DNA of 64,000 nt. Source: an uncultured Eubacteriales bacterium (GTDB lineage Bacteria > Bacillota > Clostridia > Lachnospirales > Lachnospiraceae). Shown here in pieces: positions 45,931-54,546 of this stretch. The first letter of the stretch is position 1. Each line of letters opens with the position of its first letter. The notes under the pieces are model-generated. The model had not been told where the DNA came from. It did no database searches and saw only the letters and a program-made list of their open reading frames with translations. Both the position numbers and the translations under genes were made by a program. The DNA lies in the NCBI GenBank assembly GCA_900314885.1, contig OMWY01000001.1:310001-374000 (forward strand). Reading direction: 5' to 3'.

Positions 45931-46849
45931 ATGATTGAGGAACTTTTAAAAGGAAAACCTGCTCCTTACGGAAATACATTGGTTATTGCCAAATTGAGGA
46001 GAAGCCCATTTAAAAACTACATATATGGCGCTGCGAATACCGGTAAATGGATTTGTGAATTTCTTGAGGAAAACGGCATCAAGGTAAGTGGCTTTTTTGT
46101 AGATAATAAGTATCTGAAGGAAAAAACTTCATATATATAATTTGATGTGTGATGATGAGTCTAAAATTACATTGCTTGCTTATTTACAGGCTAAAACCGG
46201 TGAATTAAATGAAGAACTTCCTTCATTGCAAGAATTATGGAAAATAGATCAATATTTTAATAGCCTGTATTATAAAAATGAAAATGCATCATATGATGAA
46301 CCGGTTTTAGTTGATTGTGGGGCATACGACGGTGATTCATGTAAGGACTTCTTTAAATTTACGGAGAATAAAGGGCATGCATATGCATTGGAACCGGATG
46401 AAGAAAATTATAGGAAATTAGAGTCGTATGCAAAGGAAGAAGGAAAGATACTGCCAATAAGAAAAGGCGTGTGGAATAAAGAGACAACGCTCAGCTTTAA
46501 TGATAATGGCAGGACGGATGCATGTCTTAGCGAGGGTAACATCGGTTCGGCTGTAGAAGTTACATCTATTGATAATATAAACTTTTTAGATCATGTTCCG
46601 ACATTTATAAAAATGGATATAGAAGGGAGCGAAGCGGAAGCTTTAAAGGGGGCAAAAAACACTATTTCAGTATATATGCCCTTTTTGGCCATCTGTGCTT
46701 ATCATAAAATTGATGATTTATTAGTTTTACCAAAATTAATCATGTATCTTTCAAGAGAAAATAGAGAATTTAGATATTCATTCTATTTAAGGATACACAG
46801 TGCTTTATCACAAGAGCTTGTATTATATGCAGTACCAACAACAAAATAA
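45931..46849 (+). pseudogene. FkbM-family methyltransferase, split
   Basis: Two pieces of one gene. Piece 1 (45931-46140) encodes 69 residues with a Rossmann-like start, NYIYGAANTGKWICEFLEEN, and GFFVDNKYLKE, then a stop. Piece 2 (46142-46849) encodes the FkbM domain: VLVDCGAYDGDSCKDFFKF (SAM loop), YALEPDEENYRKLE and the C-terminal FIKMDIEGSEAEALKGA. In intact relatives a linker of a few tens of residues joins these regions; here it is missing and a stop intervenes. Piece 2 might still be translated as a minimal methyltransferase (235 aa). FkbM enzymes O-methylate sugars in glycan clusters. Confidence 0.65.
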
Positions 46850-46852
46850 AGG

Positions 46853-47881
46853 ATGGAAAATAAAGTGAAAAAGATTGTAAGTACAATGTTATCTGCTGTT
46901 TTATGTGTGTCATTACTTTCAGGATGTTCAGGTAAGAGTAGTGTAAGTTCAAACGTTGATACAGATTTAGTTGTGAAAGTTGCTCATGCCTCTTCAGAGG
47001 AATCAAGTACTCAGGTGGTGTGCGAAGCTTTTAAAGAAAAATTAGAGGAATTGTCTGATGGCAAGATAACAGTTCAGATATATCCGAATGCAACGCTTGG
47101 ATCAGAAGCAGAGATGGTGGAGTCTCTACAGATGGGAACACTTGACGCGGGAACTTTTGGAAGACATTCTGCTATTGATAAAAAGCTAGATGTTCTTAAT
47201 CTTCCGTTCTTATTCGAGAGTGACGAACAGGTGGAAAAAGTACTCAGAGGGGAGGAAGGCAAGACAATACGTGAAAAACTGAATTCCATTATGGCTGATA
47301 ATGGAATTGTGGCTTTGGGGTGGTATGAGACAGGATTTAGGGAAATAACATCTAATAAAAAAATAGAGTCTTTAGATGATTTGAACGGTCTTTTGATCAG
47401 GACTCCCTCAACAGATACGCTAATAAAGTCGTTTCAAGCCTGGGGCGCAGCGCCTACTGCAGTAGATCTTTCTGAGCTTTATACGTCATTAAAAACAGGG
47501 GTAGTCGATGCACAGGAGAACCCTTATCAGCTGATTTATAGCAATAAACTATATGAAGTACAAAAATACTTATGTGTTACAAATCATCTGACAATTCCTA
47601 ATCAACTTGTTTTTTCAGAGAAAGTGTGGAGAGAGTACACGACGGATCAACAGGAAATGATAGAAAAAGCCGGAAAATATGCATGCGATAAAGGAGGAGA
47701 ATATAACATCGAGAAAAATTCAACTTTAATGGATGAATTAAAGAATAAAATGACAGTCACATACATGGACGAGTCATCTATACAAAAGATGAAAGATATA
47801 GCAAAAGAAAACGTTTGGCCTGATTTTATTAATGATGCTGATACAGAAGAGATTGTAAAAGAAATAGAAAAAGTAAAATGA
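46853..47881 (+). CDS. dctP: TRAP transporter substrate-binding lipoprotein DctP
   Basis: A 342-residue DctP-family receptor. The lipoprotein signal has a basic start, a hydrophobic core and the lipobox LLSGC (C near 24), so it is anchored outside the membrane. Mature landmarks are KVAHASSEESSTQVVCEAFK, GKITVQIYPNATLGSEAEMV (about 75-94) and LNGLLIRTPSTDTLIKSFQA, with the carboxylate-binding arginine in the LLIRTPS strand. The family imports organic acids such as dicarboxylates, sialic acid or uronates; the ligand here is not readable. It overlaps dctQ by four bases. Base composition is more AT-rich than the core genes. Confidence 0.93.
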   Translation: MENKVKKIVSTMLSAVLCVSLLSGCSGKSSVSSNVDTDLVVKVAHASSEESSTQVVCEAFKEKLEELSDGKITVQIYPNATLGSEAEMVESLQMGTLDAGTFGRHSAIDKKLDVLNLPFLFESDEQVEKVLRGEEGKTIREKLNSIMADNGIVALGWYETGFREITSNKKIESLDDLNGLLIRTPSTDTLIKSFQAWGAAPTAVDLSELYTSLKTGVVDAQENPYQLIYSNKLYEVQKYLCVTNHLTIPNQLVFSEKVWREYTTDQQEMIEKAGKYACDKGGEYNIEKNSTLMDELKNKMTVTYMDESSIQKMKDIAKENVWPDFINDADTEEIVKEIEKVK

Positions 47882-48345
47882 AAGTTATACTATATAGGAT
47901 AAACAGTATTATATTGAAAGTATTAAAATCCGCATTAATTATTTTATTTGCCAGCCTGATATTGCTTATGGTAGTTAATGTATTTCTTAGATATGTCTTA
48001 AGTAAGCCGCTTTTTTGGGTGACAGAGATATGCTCTTACGTTCTATTATACTTAATTATGGGTGGTGCTACTCTTGCACTGTATTATGGAAATCATATTT
48101 CGATAAATATTGATCTAAGCAAATTAGGCGCAATAGCTAAGAGAATTATTGATATTATATCAACCATTGCTGCGTATATATTGATAATTGCATTTATAAT
48201 ATATGGTTCAATACTGGTATGCGAAAATATAAGTAGCTATACTGGTACGGTCCCTATATCCATGGGACTTGTCTATCTTGCGGTGCCAGTAAACGCAGTG
48301 ATAATGCTTTTATTATACTCAGAAAAGGTAATTAAACGGAAATGA
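47878..48345 (+). CDS. dctQ: TRAP transporter small permease DctQ
   Basis: A 155-residue protein with four hydrophobic helices (about 15-38, 48-66, 88-110, 128-150). It carries the family's NVFLRYVLSKPLFWVTEICS motif (about 36-55). It pairs with DctM to form the Na+-coupled membrane unit. The ATGA overlap with dctP and ten bases to dctM indicate a single transcript. Confidence 0.92.
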   Translation: MKVILYRINSIILKVLKSALIILFASLILLMVVNVFLRYVLSKPLFWVTEICSYVLLYLIMGGATLALYYGNHISINIDLSKLGAIAKRIIDIISTIAAYILIIAFIIYGSILVCENISSYTGTVPISMGLVYLAVPVNAVIMLLLYSEKVIKRK

Positions 48346-48355
48346 GAGAACCAAT

Positions 48356-49633
48356 ATGATAATATTATTAATGTTAATAATTTTCTTCGCGCTAATGCTC
48401 TTTGGCGTTCCGATTGCGTTCTCGTTAGGAGCTAGTGCTTTATCCGCTGTCCTATTATTGGGATATGATCCAGTAGTATTTGTTCATAAGATGGCAAACA
48501 GTTTATCAAGTTTCAGCTTGATTGCAGTTCCATTATATGTATTAGCTGGAAATTTATGTAGTGAGACAGGGATAACTAAAAGGTTAGTCAGAATGTGTGA
48601 TTCACTAGTAGGACACATACCCGGAGGTACCGGTTTAGTTAATGTACTGGCTAGTTTGTTCTTTGGTGGGATAAGTGGCTCAGCAGTAGCGGACACCTCA
48701 GCCATTGGTGGAATGCTTATCCCTATAATGAAAGAGGAGGGATATGACTCAGAGTTTTCCGGCGGTATAACGATGGCATCATCAACTATAGGAATATTGA
48801 TACCGCCAAGTATTCCTCTGTGCTTATATGGAATTTGCACAGAAACGTCTATAGGTGCTATGTTTATGGCCGGATTTCTGCCAGGCATTTTTGTGGGCTT
48901 TTTACAAATGATTATATGCTATTTTATTAGCAAAAAGAGATCTTATCCTTGTAAGAAAAAAGCAACCACTAAAGAGATAATATTTGCAATAAAGGATGCC
49001 TTATGGGCATTGGGGATGCCACTAATAATATTTATTGGTTGCGGCACAGGAATAGTTACCGCAACAGAAGCGGGTGTAATAGCTGTTGTATATTCACTGC
49101 TTATTGGTTTTTTTGTATATCATGAACTTGATGTCAGGAGGCTACCAAAAGTGCTTCTTGATTCAATTATTACTTCATCTGTTGCACTTTTTATTGTTGG
49201 CGTTGCATCAGTCATTTCATGGATAATCAATATTGAAAATATTCCTGCAGTTTTGGTTGACTTCTTATCAACAAAGGTTGCTAGCCCTTTTTTAATAATG
49301 TTGATAATAAATGTTATATTATTCATCTGCGGATGTTTTATGGATTTAGTTCCTATAATGCTCTTATTTGCCCCCATATTCTTACCTATAGCGGAGCAGT
49401 GTGGAATAAATGCCATTACGTTTGGAATTATTATGACTGTTAATCTGGGAATTGGCTTGGTAACACCGCCAGTTGGCAATTGCTTATTTATTGCCTCTGA
49501 AATTTCCAAAACGCCTGCGATAAAGTTGTTTAAAGCATCGCTACCGTTTGTTATGTGTAATGTGTTGTGTTTTGTTCTGATTCACTTAATACCTGGGATT
49601 ACATTATGGCTTCCACACTTATTTAAATACTGA
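48356..49633 (+). CDS. dctM: TRAP transporter large permease DctM
   Basis: A 425-residue polytopic protein with about 12 membrane segments. Diagnostic loops are IIFFALMLFGVPIAFSLGAS near the start, GISGSAVADTSAIGGMLIPI (about 100-119) and NLGIGLVTPPVGNCLFIASE (about 362-381). It forms the elevator transport domain. The length is normal and the whole dctPQM set is intact, so uptake should function unlike several other genes of this island. Confidence 0.95.
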   Translation: MIILLMLIIFFALMLFGVPIAFSLGASALSAVLLLGYDPVVFVHKMANSLSSFSLIAVPLYVLAGNLCSETGITKRLVRMCDSLVGHIPGGTGLVNVLASLFFGGISGSAVADTSAIGGMLIPIMKEEGYDSEFSGGITMASSTIGILIPPSIPLCLYGICTETSIGAMFMAGFLPGIFVGFLQMIICYFISKKRSYPCKKKATTKEIIFAIKDALWALGMPLIIFIGCGTGIVTATEAGVIAVVYSLLIGFFVYHELDVRRLPKVLLDSIITSSVALFIVGVASVISWIINIENIPAVLVDFLSTKVASPFLIMLIINVILFICGCFMDLVPIMLLFAPIFLPIAEQCGINAITFGIIMTVNLGIGLVTPPVGNCLFIASEISKTPAIKLFKASLPFVMCNVLCFVLIHLIPGITLWLPHLFKY

Positions 49634-49642
49634 GGCACGAAA

Positions 49643-50407
49643 ATGAATTTATTAAAGAATAGAGTTGCGATAGTCACCGGCGCAAGTAGGGGGATAGGAA
49701 AGGCTGTTGCCGAGAAATTTGCGGCTAATGGCGCCAATCTGGTTTTATGTAGTAGAAACAAAAATTACGAATTTATCAATAGACTTAAAGACTCAGGAAC
49801 GCAAGCTATCTATGTGGAAGGAGACTTAGCAAATTGTGAAGTTGCGGAAAAAATAGTTAAAATGACTGCCGATAACTTTGGAAGAATAGATATTCTTGCT
49901 AATATAGCAGGTATATCTCCAAAGGACGAGAAAGGTATGAAAATTCCTTTTTATGAGATACCTAATGATGTATGGGATAGGGTATTTGCAGTAAATTTGA
50001 ATTCGATGTTTTACTTGACCAAGGCCGTTTCGAAAATTATGATTAAAAACAAATATGGTAGGATAATAAATATGTCATCTATAGTTGGATTAACCAATAG
50101 TGAACATGGACCAGCCTGTGCTGCTTATTCTACATCGAAAAGCGCAGTAATAGGTTATACGAAAGCAATTGCCTACGAATTGGCTGAATTTGGAATAACC
50201 GTGAACGCTATTGCAGGTGGCCGTATTGATACAGAAATGTCCAAAGAAAATAATGAATACTATAATGAATTACACAAGAAGCTTATCCCTATGCATAAAT
50301 TTGGAAATGTAAATGATATAGCTAATGCGTTTCTATATTATGCCATGGAAGAAAGCGGTTACGTGACTGGAGATGTCATGAATATTACAGGAGGGTGGTA
50401 TATATAA
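49643..50407 (+). CDS. Short-chain dehydrogenase/reductase (FabG-like)
   Basis: A 254-residue classical SDR. The NAD(P) motif is VTGASRGIGKAVAEKF (about 12-27), followed by NIAGISPK. The catalytic Ser is in INMSSIVGL (about 141), and Tyr/Lys are in AAYSTSKSAVIGYTKA (Y and K spaced by three). All catalytic residues are present. The C-terminal segment ESGYVTGDVMNITGGWYI is typical of enzymes acting on polyols, hydroxy acids or 3-oxoacyl substrates. It lies between the TRAP transporter and the ATP-grasp enzyme, suggesting oxidation or reduction of the imported compound. Confidence 0.88.
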   Translation: MNLLKNRVAIVTGASRGIGKAVAEKFAANGANLVLCSRNKNYEFINRLKDSGTQAIYVEGDLANCEVAEKIVKMTADNFGRIDILANIAGISPKDEKGMKIPFYEIPNDVWDRVFAVNLNSMFYLTKAVSKIMIKNKYGRIINMSSIVGLTNSEHGPACAAYSTSKSAVIGYTKAIAYELAEFGITVNAIAGGRIDTEMSKENNEYYNELHKKLIPMHKFGNVNDIANAFLYYAMEESGYVTGDVMNITGGWYI

Positions 50408-50413
50408 TTAATT

Positions 50414-51595
50414 ATGAAAAAATTATTGATTCCCAATGGTAGCAGTTCTGAAATAATGCTTATACAGGCTGCCAAAAGATTAGGTTATTATGTAATAACA
50501 TCCGGTAATAATCCTGGCCTTATTGGACATCAATATGCGGATGAGTATTGTCCTGCTGATTTTTCTGACAAAGAAGCCATGCTTCGCTTAGCTGAAAGTA
50601 AGAAGATTGATGCTATTTGTGGTAATGCCAATGATATTGGGCTCCTTACTTCAATATATATAGCTGAGAAAATGAATTTGCCGGGGGTTCGTGATCAATA
50701 CGTAGTTTCGAGGATCTTTCATGAAAAGGATCTATTTAAACAGTTTATTGGTAAGCTAGGACTCCCAACACCACAAAGTAGAACTTTCGATAGTGCAAAT
50801 GAGGCAAATAACTATTTAAAGGAAGTCGATTACCCGGTAATGGTGAAACCTGTAGACCTTTCGGCTGGACGAGGTTGTAGGGAAGCGCATGATTATGATG
50901 AGGGCGTGAGTGCGGTAAATTATGCATTTCAAGCATCAAAAGTTAAAAGAATTGTTATCGAAGAGTATTTGCCGGGACGGCAGTACGATTTTCATACCTT
51001 AATTATAGACGAAAAGGTAAGGTTCTATTCAGCCAGTAATGAATATTCTTTTAAAAATCCATATCAAGTATCCTGTCTTACTATACCGGGCGACCATTCT
51101 TCTACAGTTTCGGATATTTTAATAGATGAAATTAATAAGATGGCTTCTGAACTGCATATAGCAGATGGTCCATTATGGGTGCAGTATAGAATTAAAACTG
51201 GAGTGCCTTACATAATTGAATCAGCTAGAAGATGTGGCGGTAATAACATGCTTGATATTTTAAGCAGAGGATATAGCTTTGACTTTGCTGAATGGTATGT
51301 AAGAATAGAAACCGGACTTGAGTACGACAAACTAATTAATCCGTTGCAACACAATAAATGCCAGGGATATCTAAGCCTGATGGCACCTAGGAATGGTTGT
51401 ATTTCAGGCATTCAGGTAAGCGATGAATTGCGTGAACATATCTACAATGAATATTACTGGTATCAAGACGGAGAAGAAGTAGATGATTATTTATATAGCA
51501 GGTATGGTATCTTGTTATTTGAATATGATGATGAAGAGCAATTAGCAAATGCTGCTAACCAAATAAATGAGTTAGCATACATTAAGATGAAATAA
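50414..51595 (+). CDS. ATP-grasp ligase
   Basis: A 393-residue ATP-grasp enzyme of the carboxylate–amine ligase type. The N-terminal preATP domain is KLLIPNGSSSEIMLIQAAKR, then YVITSGNNPGLIGHQYADEY. The ATP-binding lysine and glycine loop are DYPVMVKPVDLSAGRGCREA (about 136-155). EEYLPGRQYDFHTL and the metal-binding segment VPYIIESARRCGGNNM (about 270-285) follow. Such enzymes join a carboxylate to an amine via an acyl phosphate and are frequent in glycan-modification clusters. Substrates unknown. Six bases after the SDR stop. Confidence 0.88.
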   Translation: MKKLLIPNGSSSEIMLIQAAKRLGYYVITSGNNPGLIGHQYADEYCPADFSDKEAMLRLAESKKIDAICGNANDIGLLTSIYIAEKMNLPGVRDQYVVSRIFHEKDLFKQFIGKLGLPTPQSRTFDSANEANNYLKEVDYPVMVKPVDLSAGRGCREAHDYDEGVSAVNYAFQASKVKRIVIEEYLPGRQYDFHTLIIDEKVRFYSASNEYSFKNPYQVSCLTIPGDHSSTVSDILIDEINKMASELHIADGPLWVQYRIKTGVPYIIESARRCGGNNMLDILSRGYSFDFAEWYVRIETGLEYDKLINPLQHNKCQGYLSLMAPRNGCISGIQVSDELREHIYNEYYWYQDGEEVDDYLYSRYGILLFEYDDEEQLANAANQINELAYIKMK

Positions 51596-51617
51596 AGTTG
51601 TTAAAAGAGAATTTATT

Positions 51618-52730
51618 ATGGATAATATTTTAGTCACTCGTTCTTCCATGCCTCCCCTGGAGGAGTACATTAATGAAATCAAACCTATGTGGGAGTCGCA
51701 TTGGCTCACCAATATGGGCGTTAAGCATGAGGAGTTGAAAGTGGGGCTTAAGGAGTATCTTAATGTTGATAATATTGAGCTCCTTGTAAATGGCCATCTT
51801 TCGCTTGAGCTTGCCCTGCAGGCTCTTAATCTTCAGGGCGAAGTTATCACGACTCCATTTACTTTTGCATCGACTACTCACGCCATTGTCCGTAATGGGC
51901 TTACTCCGGTCTTTTGTGATATCAACCAAAATAATTACACAATTGACGTAGAAAAAATTGAGAGCCTTATTACAGACAGGACGAGCGCTATACTCCCGGT
52001 ACATGTATACGGCAATGTATGTAATATCGAAGCAATAGAACATATAGCGATAAAATATGGTCTGAAGGTAATATTTGATGCGGCTCATACCTTTGGCGAG
52101 ACCTATAAGGGAAAGAGTGTTGTTAGCTATGGCGATGTGAGCTGTCTGAGTTTTCATGCCACTAAGGTATTTAATACCATTGAAGGTGGCGCAGTCTGTT
52201 TTCATGATGAACATTTCGGTGATGCTATTCGAGATCTTAGGAATTTTGGTATTCACGGTCCTGAATCGGTCGAGGGCGTTGGTGCTAATGCTAAGATGAA
52301 TGAGTTCTGCGCTGCCATGGGAATATGCAATCTTAGGCATGTGGATGAAGAACTGGATAAGCGAAAGAAGGTCGTAGAGCGTTACAGAGAGAATTTATCA
52401 GACATAGAAGGAATTAAGTTAAATCCGGTAAATCCGGATGTTAAACCTAATTTTGCGTACTTCCCAATTGTGATAGATGAGAAAATATTTGGCGCTACAA
52501 GGAATGAGGTATTTTCAGCATTAAATAATAATAATATTAACGCAAGAAAATATTTCTATCCACTGACAAATACTTTCGAGTGTTTCCATGGAAAATACGA
52601 TGTGACTAAGACTCCTGTCGCGCTTCATATAAGCAAGCGTGTTTTGACGCTTCCATTGTATGCGGACCTGCCTCTTTCCGATGTCGACAGAATATGCGAT
52701 ATAATAAAAGACTGTAAAATGAATAAATAA
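51618..52730 (+). CDS. DegT/DnrJ/EryC1 family aminotransferase (VioA-like)
   Basis: PLP-dependent sugar aminotransferase of 370 residues. The PLP lysine is in CLSFHATKVFNTIEGGAVCF (about K185), and the aspartate in VIFDAAHTFGETY. The N-terminal PPLEEYINEIKPMWESHWLT and the TTPFTFASTTHAIVRNGLTP block are close in pattern to VioA-type enzymes that aminate dTDP-4-keto-6-deoxyglucose. It is intact. As last gene of the TRAP–SDR–ATP-grasp set, it suggests synthesis of an amino sugar that is then acylated or amidated. A strong terminator follows. Confidence 0.9.
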   Translation: MDNILVTRSSMPPLEEYINEIKPMWESHWLTNMGVKHEELKVGLKEYLNVDNIELLVNGHLSLELALQALNLQGEVITTPFTFASTTHAIVRNGLTPVFCDINQNNYTIDVEKIESLITDRTSAILPVHVYGNVCNIEAIEHIAIKYGLKVIFDAAHTFGETYKGKSVVSYGDVSCLSFHATKVFNTIEGGAVCFHDEHFGDAIRDLRNFGIHGPESVEGVGANAKMNEFCAAMGICNLRHVDEELDKRKKVVERYRENLSDIEGIKLNPVNPDVKPNFAYFPIVIDEKIFGATRNEVFSALNNNNINARKYFYPLTNTFECFHGKYDVTKTPVALHISKRVLTLPLYADLPLSDVDRICDIIKDCKMNK

Positions 52731-52744
52731 TAGCAAACTAAAGT

Positions 52745-52776
52745 AAAGCTCCGGGTGAAGGCCCGGAGCTTTTTTT
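52745..52776 (+). terminator. Terminator after the aminotransferase (module copy 1)
   Basis: An 11-bp stem AAAGCTCCGGG (52745-52755)/CCCGGAGCTTT (52762-52772), then T to 52776. It forms the start of a duplicated ~90-base module; see the copy at 54423. Confidence 0.9.
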
Positions 52777-52869
52777 ATGTCTCTTACTCCTCACCCCCTT
52801 TTTGTGGTTTCTATCATGGCCTAAGGTTGGTAGCAGCGTTCGCTTATGGGGTGAGCTCTTCGCATTGTT

Positions 52870-53118
52870 TTATAAATCTAGAAATTCAGATACACTTATT
52901 ATTCTTGGATCAATGATAGACGATTGCAAGAAATCCTTGTCACCTGTTAATAAGAAATCAACGTGGGCATAAAGGGCTGCTCGTAATATTGGGCGATCTT
53001 TAACATCTCTGATTCTGTATTCCGGTTCAATCTCGTCTTCTGGGGTGTTAACACTTTTTACCGAAGACATCATGTTGTTTTGTACCGGATGCTTTGAGGA
53101 ATATTCTGATCGCTCCAT
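52870..53118 (-). pseudogene. PIN-domain toxin, C-terminal remnant
   Basis: The last ~70 codons encode the end of a PIN_3-type ribonuclease toxin: EDEIEPEYRIRDVKDRPILR, ALYAHVDFLLTGDKDFLQSS and PRIISVSEFLDL, with the late acidic residues of the active site (RDVKDRP and TGDKD). The N-terminal half with the first aspartate is missing, and the frame begins within the end of the Rpn remnant. No antitoxin gene is next to it. Not functional as a nuclease. Confidence 0.65.
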
Positions 53119-53362
53119 CTGTTGTCATGCTGCGTAGCAGTATGACTAAATAAAATTTTTCGCAGAAAAATTTTATAGCTACTTCTAATAAAAGCGATTC
53201 AACGTGTTGAATCGCTTCATTTATCAGATTAAGATCTTCATCGCATCTGTTCCTAAAGGTATATTTACATAGGTCTTCATCGAATGGATCATCGAGGCAA
53301 ATAAATACTATATAGCAGTCATTTAATTCGTTGTAATAATGACCTTTACACAGCATACGCAT
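53048..53362 (-). pseudogene. Rpn/PD-(D/E)XK nuclease remnant, interrupted in frame
   Basis: The frame encodes pieces of an Rpn-family (recombination-promoting nuclease-like) protein: HYYNELNDCYIVFICLDDPF and YTFRNRCDEDLNLI, then after a gap TDGAIRIFLKASGTK. In family members these two parts adjoin. Here about 34 codons (53120-53221) of unrelated sequence, made of three palindromes, sit between them without breaking the frame. The gene then stops in a junction with the PIN remnant. The N-terminus of the family, including catalytic D-E-x-K, is lost. Confidence 0.5.
53124..53217. repeat. Triple-hairpin palindromic element
   Basis: Three adjacent inverted repeats. 53124-53146 has a 10-bp stem with loop GTA (one G·T pair). 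53150-53176 has a perfect 12-bp stem with loop GCA. 53192-53217 has perfect 12-bp arms, AAGCGATTCAAC and GTTGAATCGCTT, two bases apart. It is inserted inside the Rpn remnant. No protein-coding capacity of its own. Confidence 0.7.
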
Positions 53363-53438
53363 ATCATTTAAGTCTGGCAGTAACGAGATCGTCTGCTTTC
53401 GTCCGAAGTAACGAAAATCGACCGGCTTCTCTTATAAG

Positions 53439-53459
53439 AAATTCAGCTTTGCTGAATTT
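53439..53459 (-). terminator. Hairpin at the 3' end of the Rpn-family gene
   Basis: AAATTCAGC (53439-53447)/GCTGAATTT (53451-53459), directly after the minus-strand stop at 53460. Only a short T-stretch follows, so it is a weak terminator. Confidence 0.5.
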
Positions 53460-54326
53460 TTAAGCGTAAATACTACCCTGTTTAAGAAGTTTTTTAGCCT
53501 TGTAGTAATCGGTAGGTTTGATTCCAACTACTTTGCAAGCCATATCAAGATTGCCATCGTAGAATTTCATAGCTGATTCTACTGAGTTAACAAGCTGTTC
53601 GGCCTTGCCGGTTAATATTCCGGTGTTATACTTATCCCTTCCGTAGCTTTCAGTGATTTTATCCTGATCAAATAAAGTCGTCATAATTGTAAGCACCTCG
53701 CTTTCTTTATCTGTAAGATACTCGCGGAGAATATCTTTCTGCTTGCATTCGTCAATAAGTTCAAGGACAGCATCGTTATTGCGTCCCATTTCTTTAAAAG
53801 TCTTATCAGCCGTTTTGGCGAACTTAACATACTGGTCTATAATGTTCCTGCTATTGTCTCCATAGAGCATATGGACCGTAACTTCGATGTCGCTTTCCAT
53901 ATGCGGGAAATAAACATCACTGAGCCTGATTATAGGTGGCTTATCAGCCCTCTCGCCGGTATATACGACATACATTTCCGGCTTTGGAATAACTATCGGC
54001 GTTGTTCTGTATAATTTATCGAGATCTTTCCCAATATAGTCATTCCTGACTGTTTCAATATAATAAAGCAGCAGTCTTAGCGGCATGTTCCAGTTCCAGG
54101 TACTCTGACATTCTACCATAACTATGAGCTTATCTTTAGCGATAAATCCCAAGTCGTTATAGATATCATCTGTGAGTACATTGGCAATCGTAACTGTCTT
54201 TAACTCATCTACGGTTATATCTTCACCGGGATGAAGCGCCATGTAAAGTTCTCGCTGATATTTCGGGTCAGCGAAAAGATTCGTAAATACCGAATCCTTG
54301 ATAGTAATCTTAGGTCTTTTATCCAA
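53460..54326 (-). CDS. Rpn-like PD-(D/E)XK nuclease/transposase-family protein
   Basis: A 288-residue protein, start TTG 54324-54326, five bases after TAAGGAGAG. The N-terminal nuclease-like core reads DSVFTNLFADPKYQRELYMA, DDIYNDLGFIAKDKLIVMVE and CQSTWNWNMPLRLLLYYIET: the D…(V)E-x-Q pattern of the PDDEXK_2/Rpn group. A mid-region YVVYTGERADKP follows, and the C-terminal helices end KPTDYYKAKKLLKQG. Rpn proteins cut DNA and stimulate RecA-independent recombination. It has its own consensus promoter and looks intact, unlike its neighbours. Confidence 0.7.
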   Translation of the reverse strand: MDKRPKITIKDSVFTNLFADPKYQRELYMALHPGEDITVDELKTVTIANVLTDDIYNDLGFIAKDKLIVMVECQSTWNWNMPLRLLLYYIETVRNDYIGKDLDKLYRTTPIVIPKPEMYVVYTGERADKPPIIRLSDVYFPHMESDIEVTVHMLYGDNSRNIIDQYVKFAKTADKTFKEMGRNNDAVLELIDECKQKDILREYLTDKESEVLTIMTTLFDQDKITESYGRDKYNTGILTGKAEQLVNSVESAMKFYDGNLDMACKVVGIKPTDYYKAKKLLKQGSIYA

Positions 54327-54354
54327 TGTGTCTCTCCTTAAGTATTCTAAGATT

Positions 54355-54383
54355 ATTATACAGGAAAAGGAGGGATTCGTCAA
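54355..54383 (-). promoter_or_regulatory. Promoter of the Rpn-like gene
   Basis: On the minus strand TTGACG (54383-54378), 17-base spacer, TATAAT (54360-54355). Confidence 0.75.
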
Positions 54384-54422
54384 GTAAGGGGAAGCGTTTT
54401 AACGTGGTAAAGAGAATGATGG

Positions 54423-54513
54423 AAAGCTCCGGGCGATGCCCCGGAGCTTTTTTATTTTCCTTGCGCCATTTCCTCTTTTGTGGTATCATGTTCTAAGGTT
54501 TGTAGCCTCGTTA
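54423..54513 (+). repeat. Duplicated terminator–promoter module (copy 2)
   Basis: It begins with the stem AAAGCTCCGGG (54423-54433)/CCCGGAGCTTT (54440-54450) plus T-run, nearly the same as at 52745. It then shares TTTTGTGGT…TATCATG…CTAAGGTT…GTAGC with 52799-52836. No plus-strand gene ends here, so this terminator is an orphan copy. TTGCGC (54461-54466), 17 bases, TATCAT (54484-54489) makes a promoter for the broken gene at 54547. Confidence 0.6.
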
Positions 54514-54546
54514 TTTTGAGACATATCATCTAGAAGGAGTATCGGA

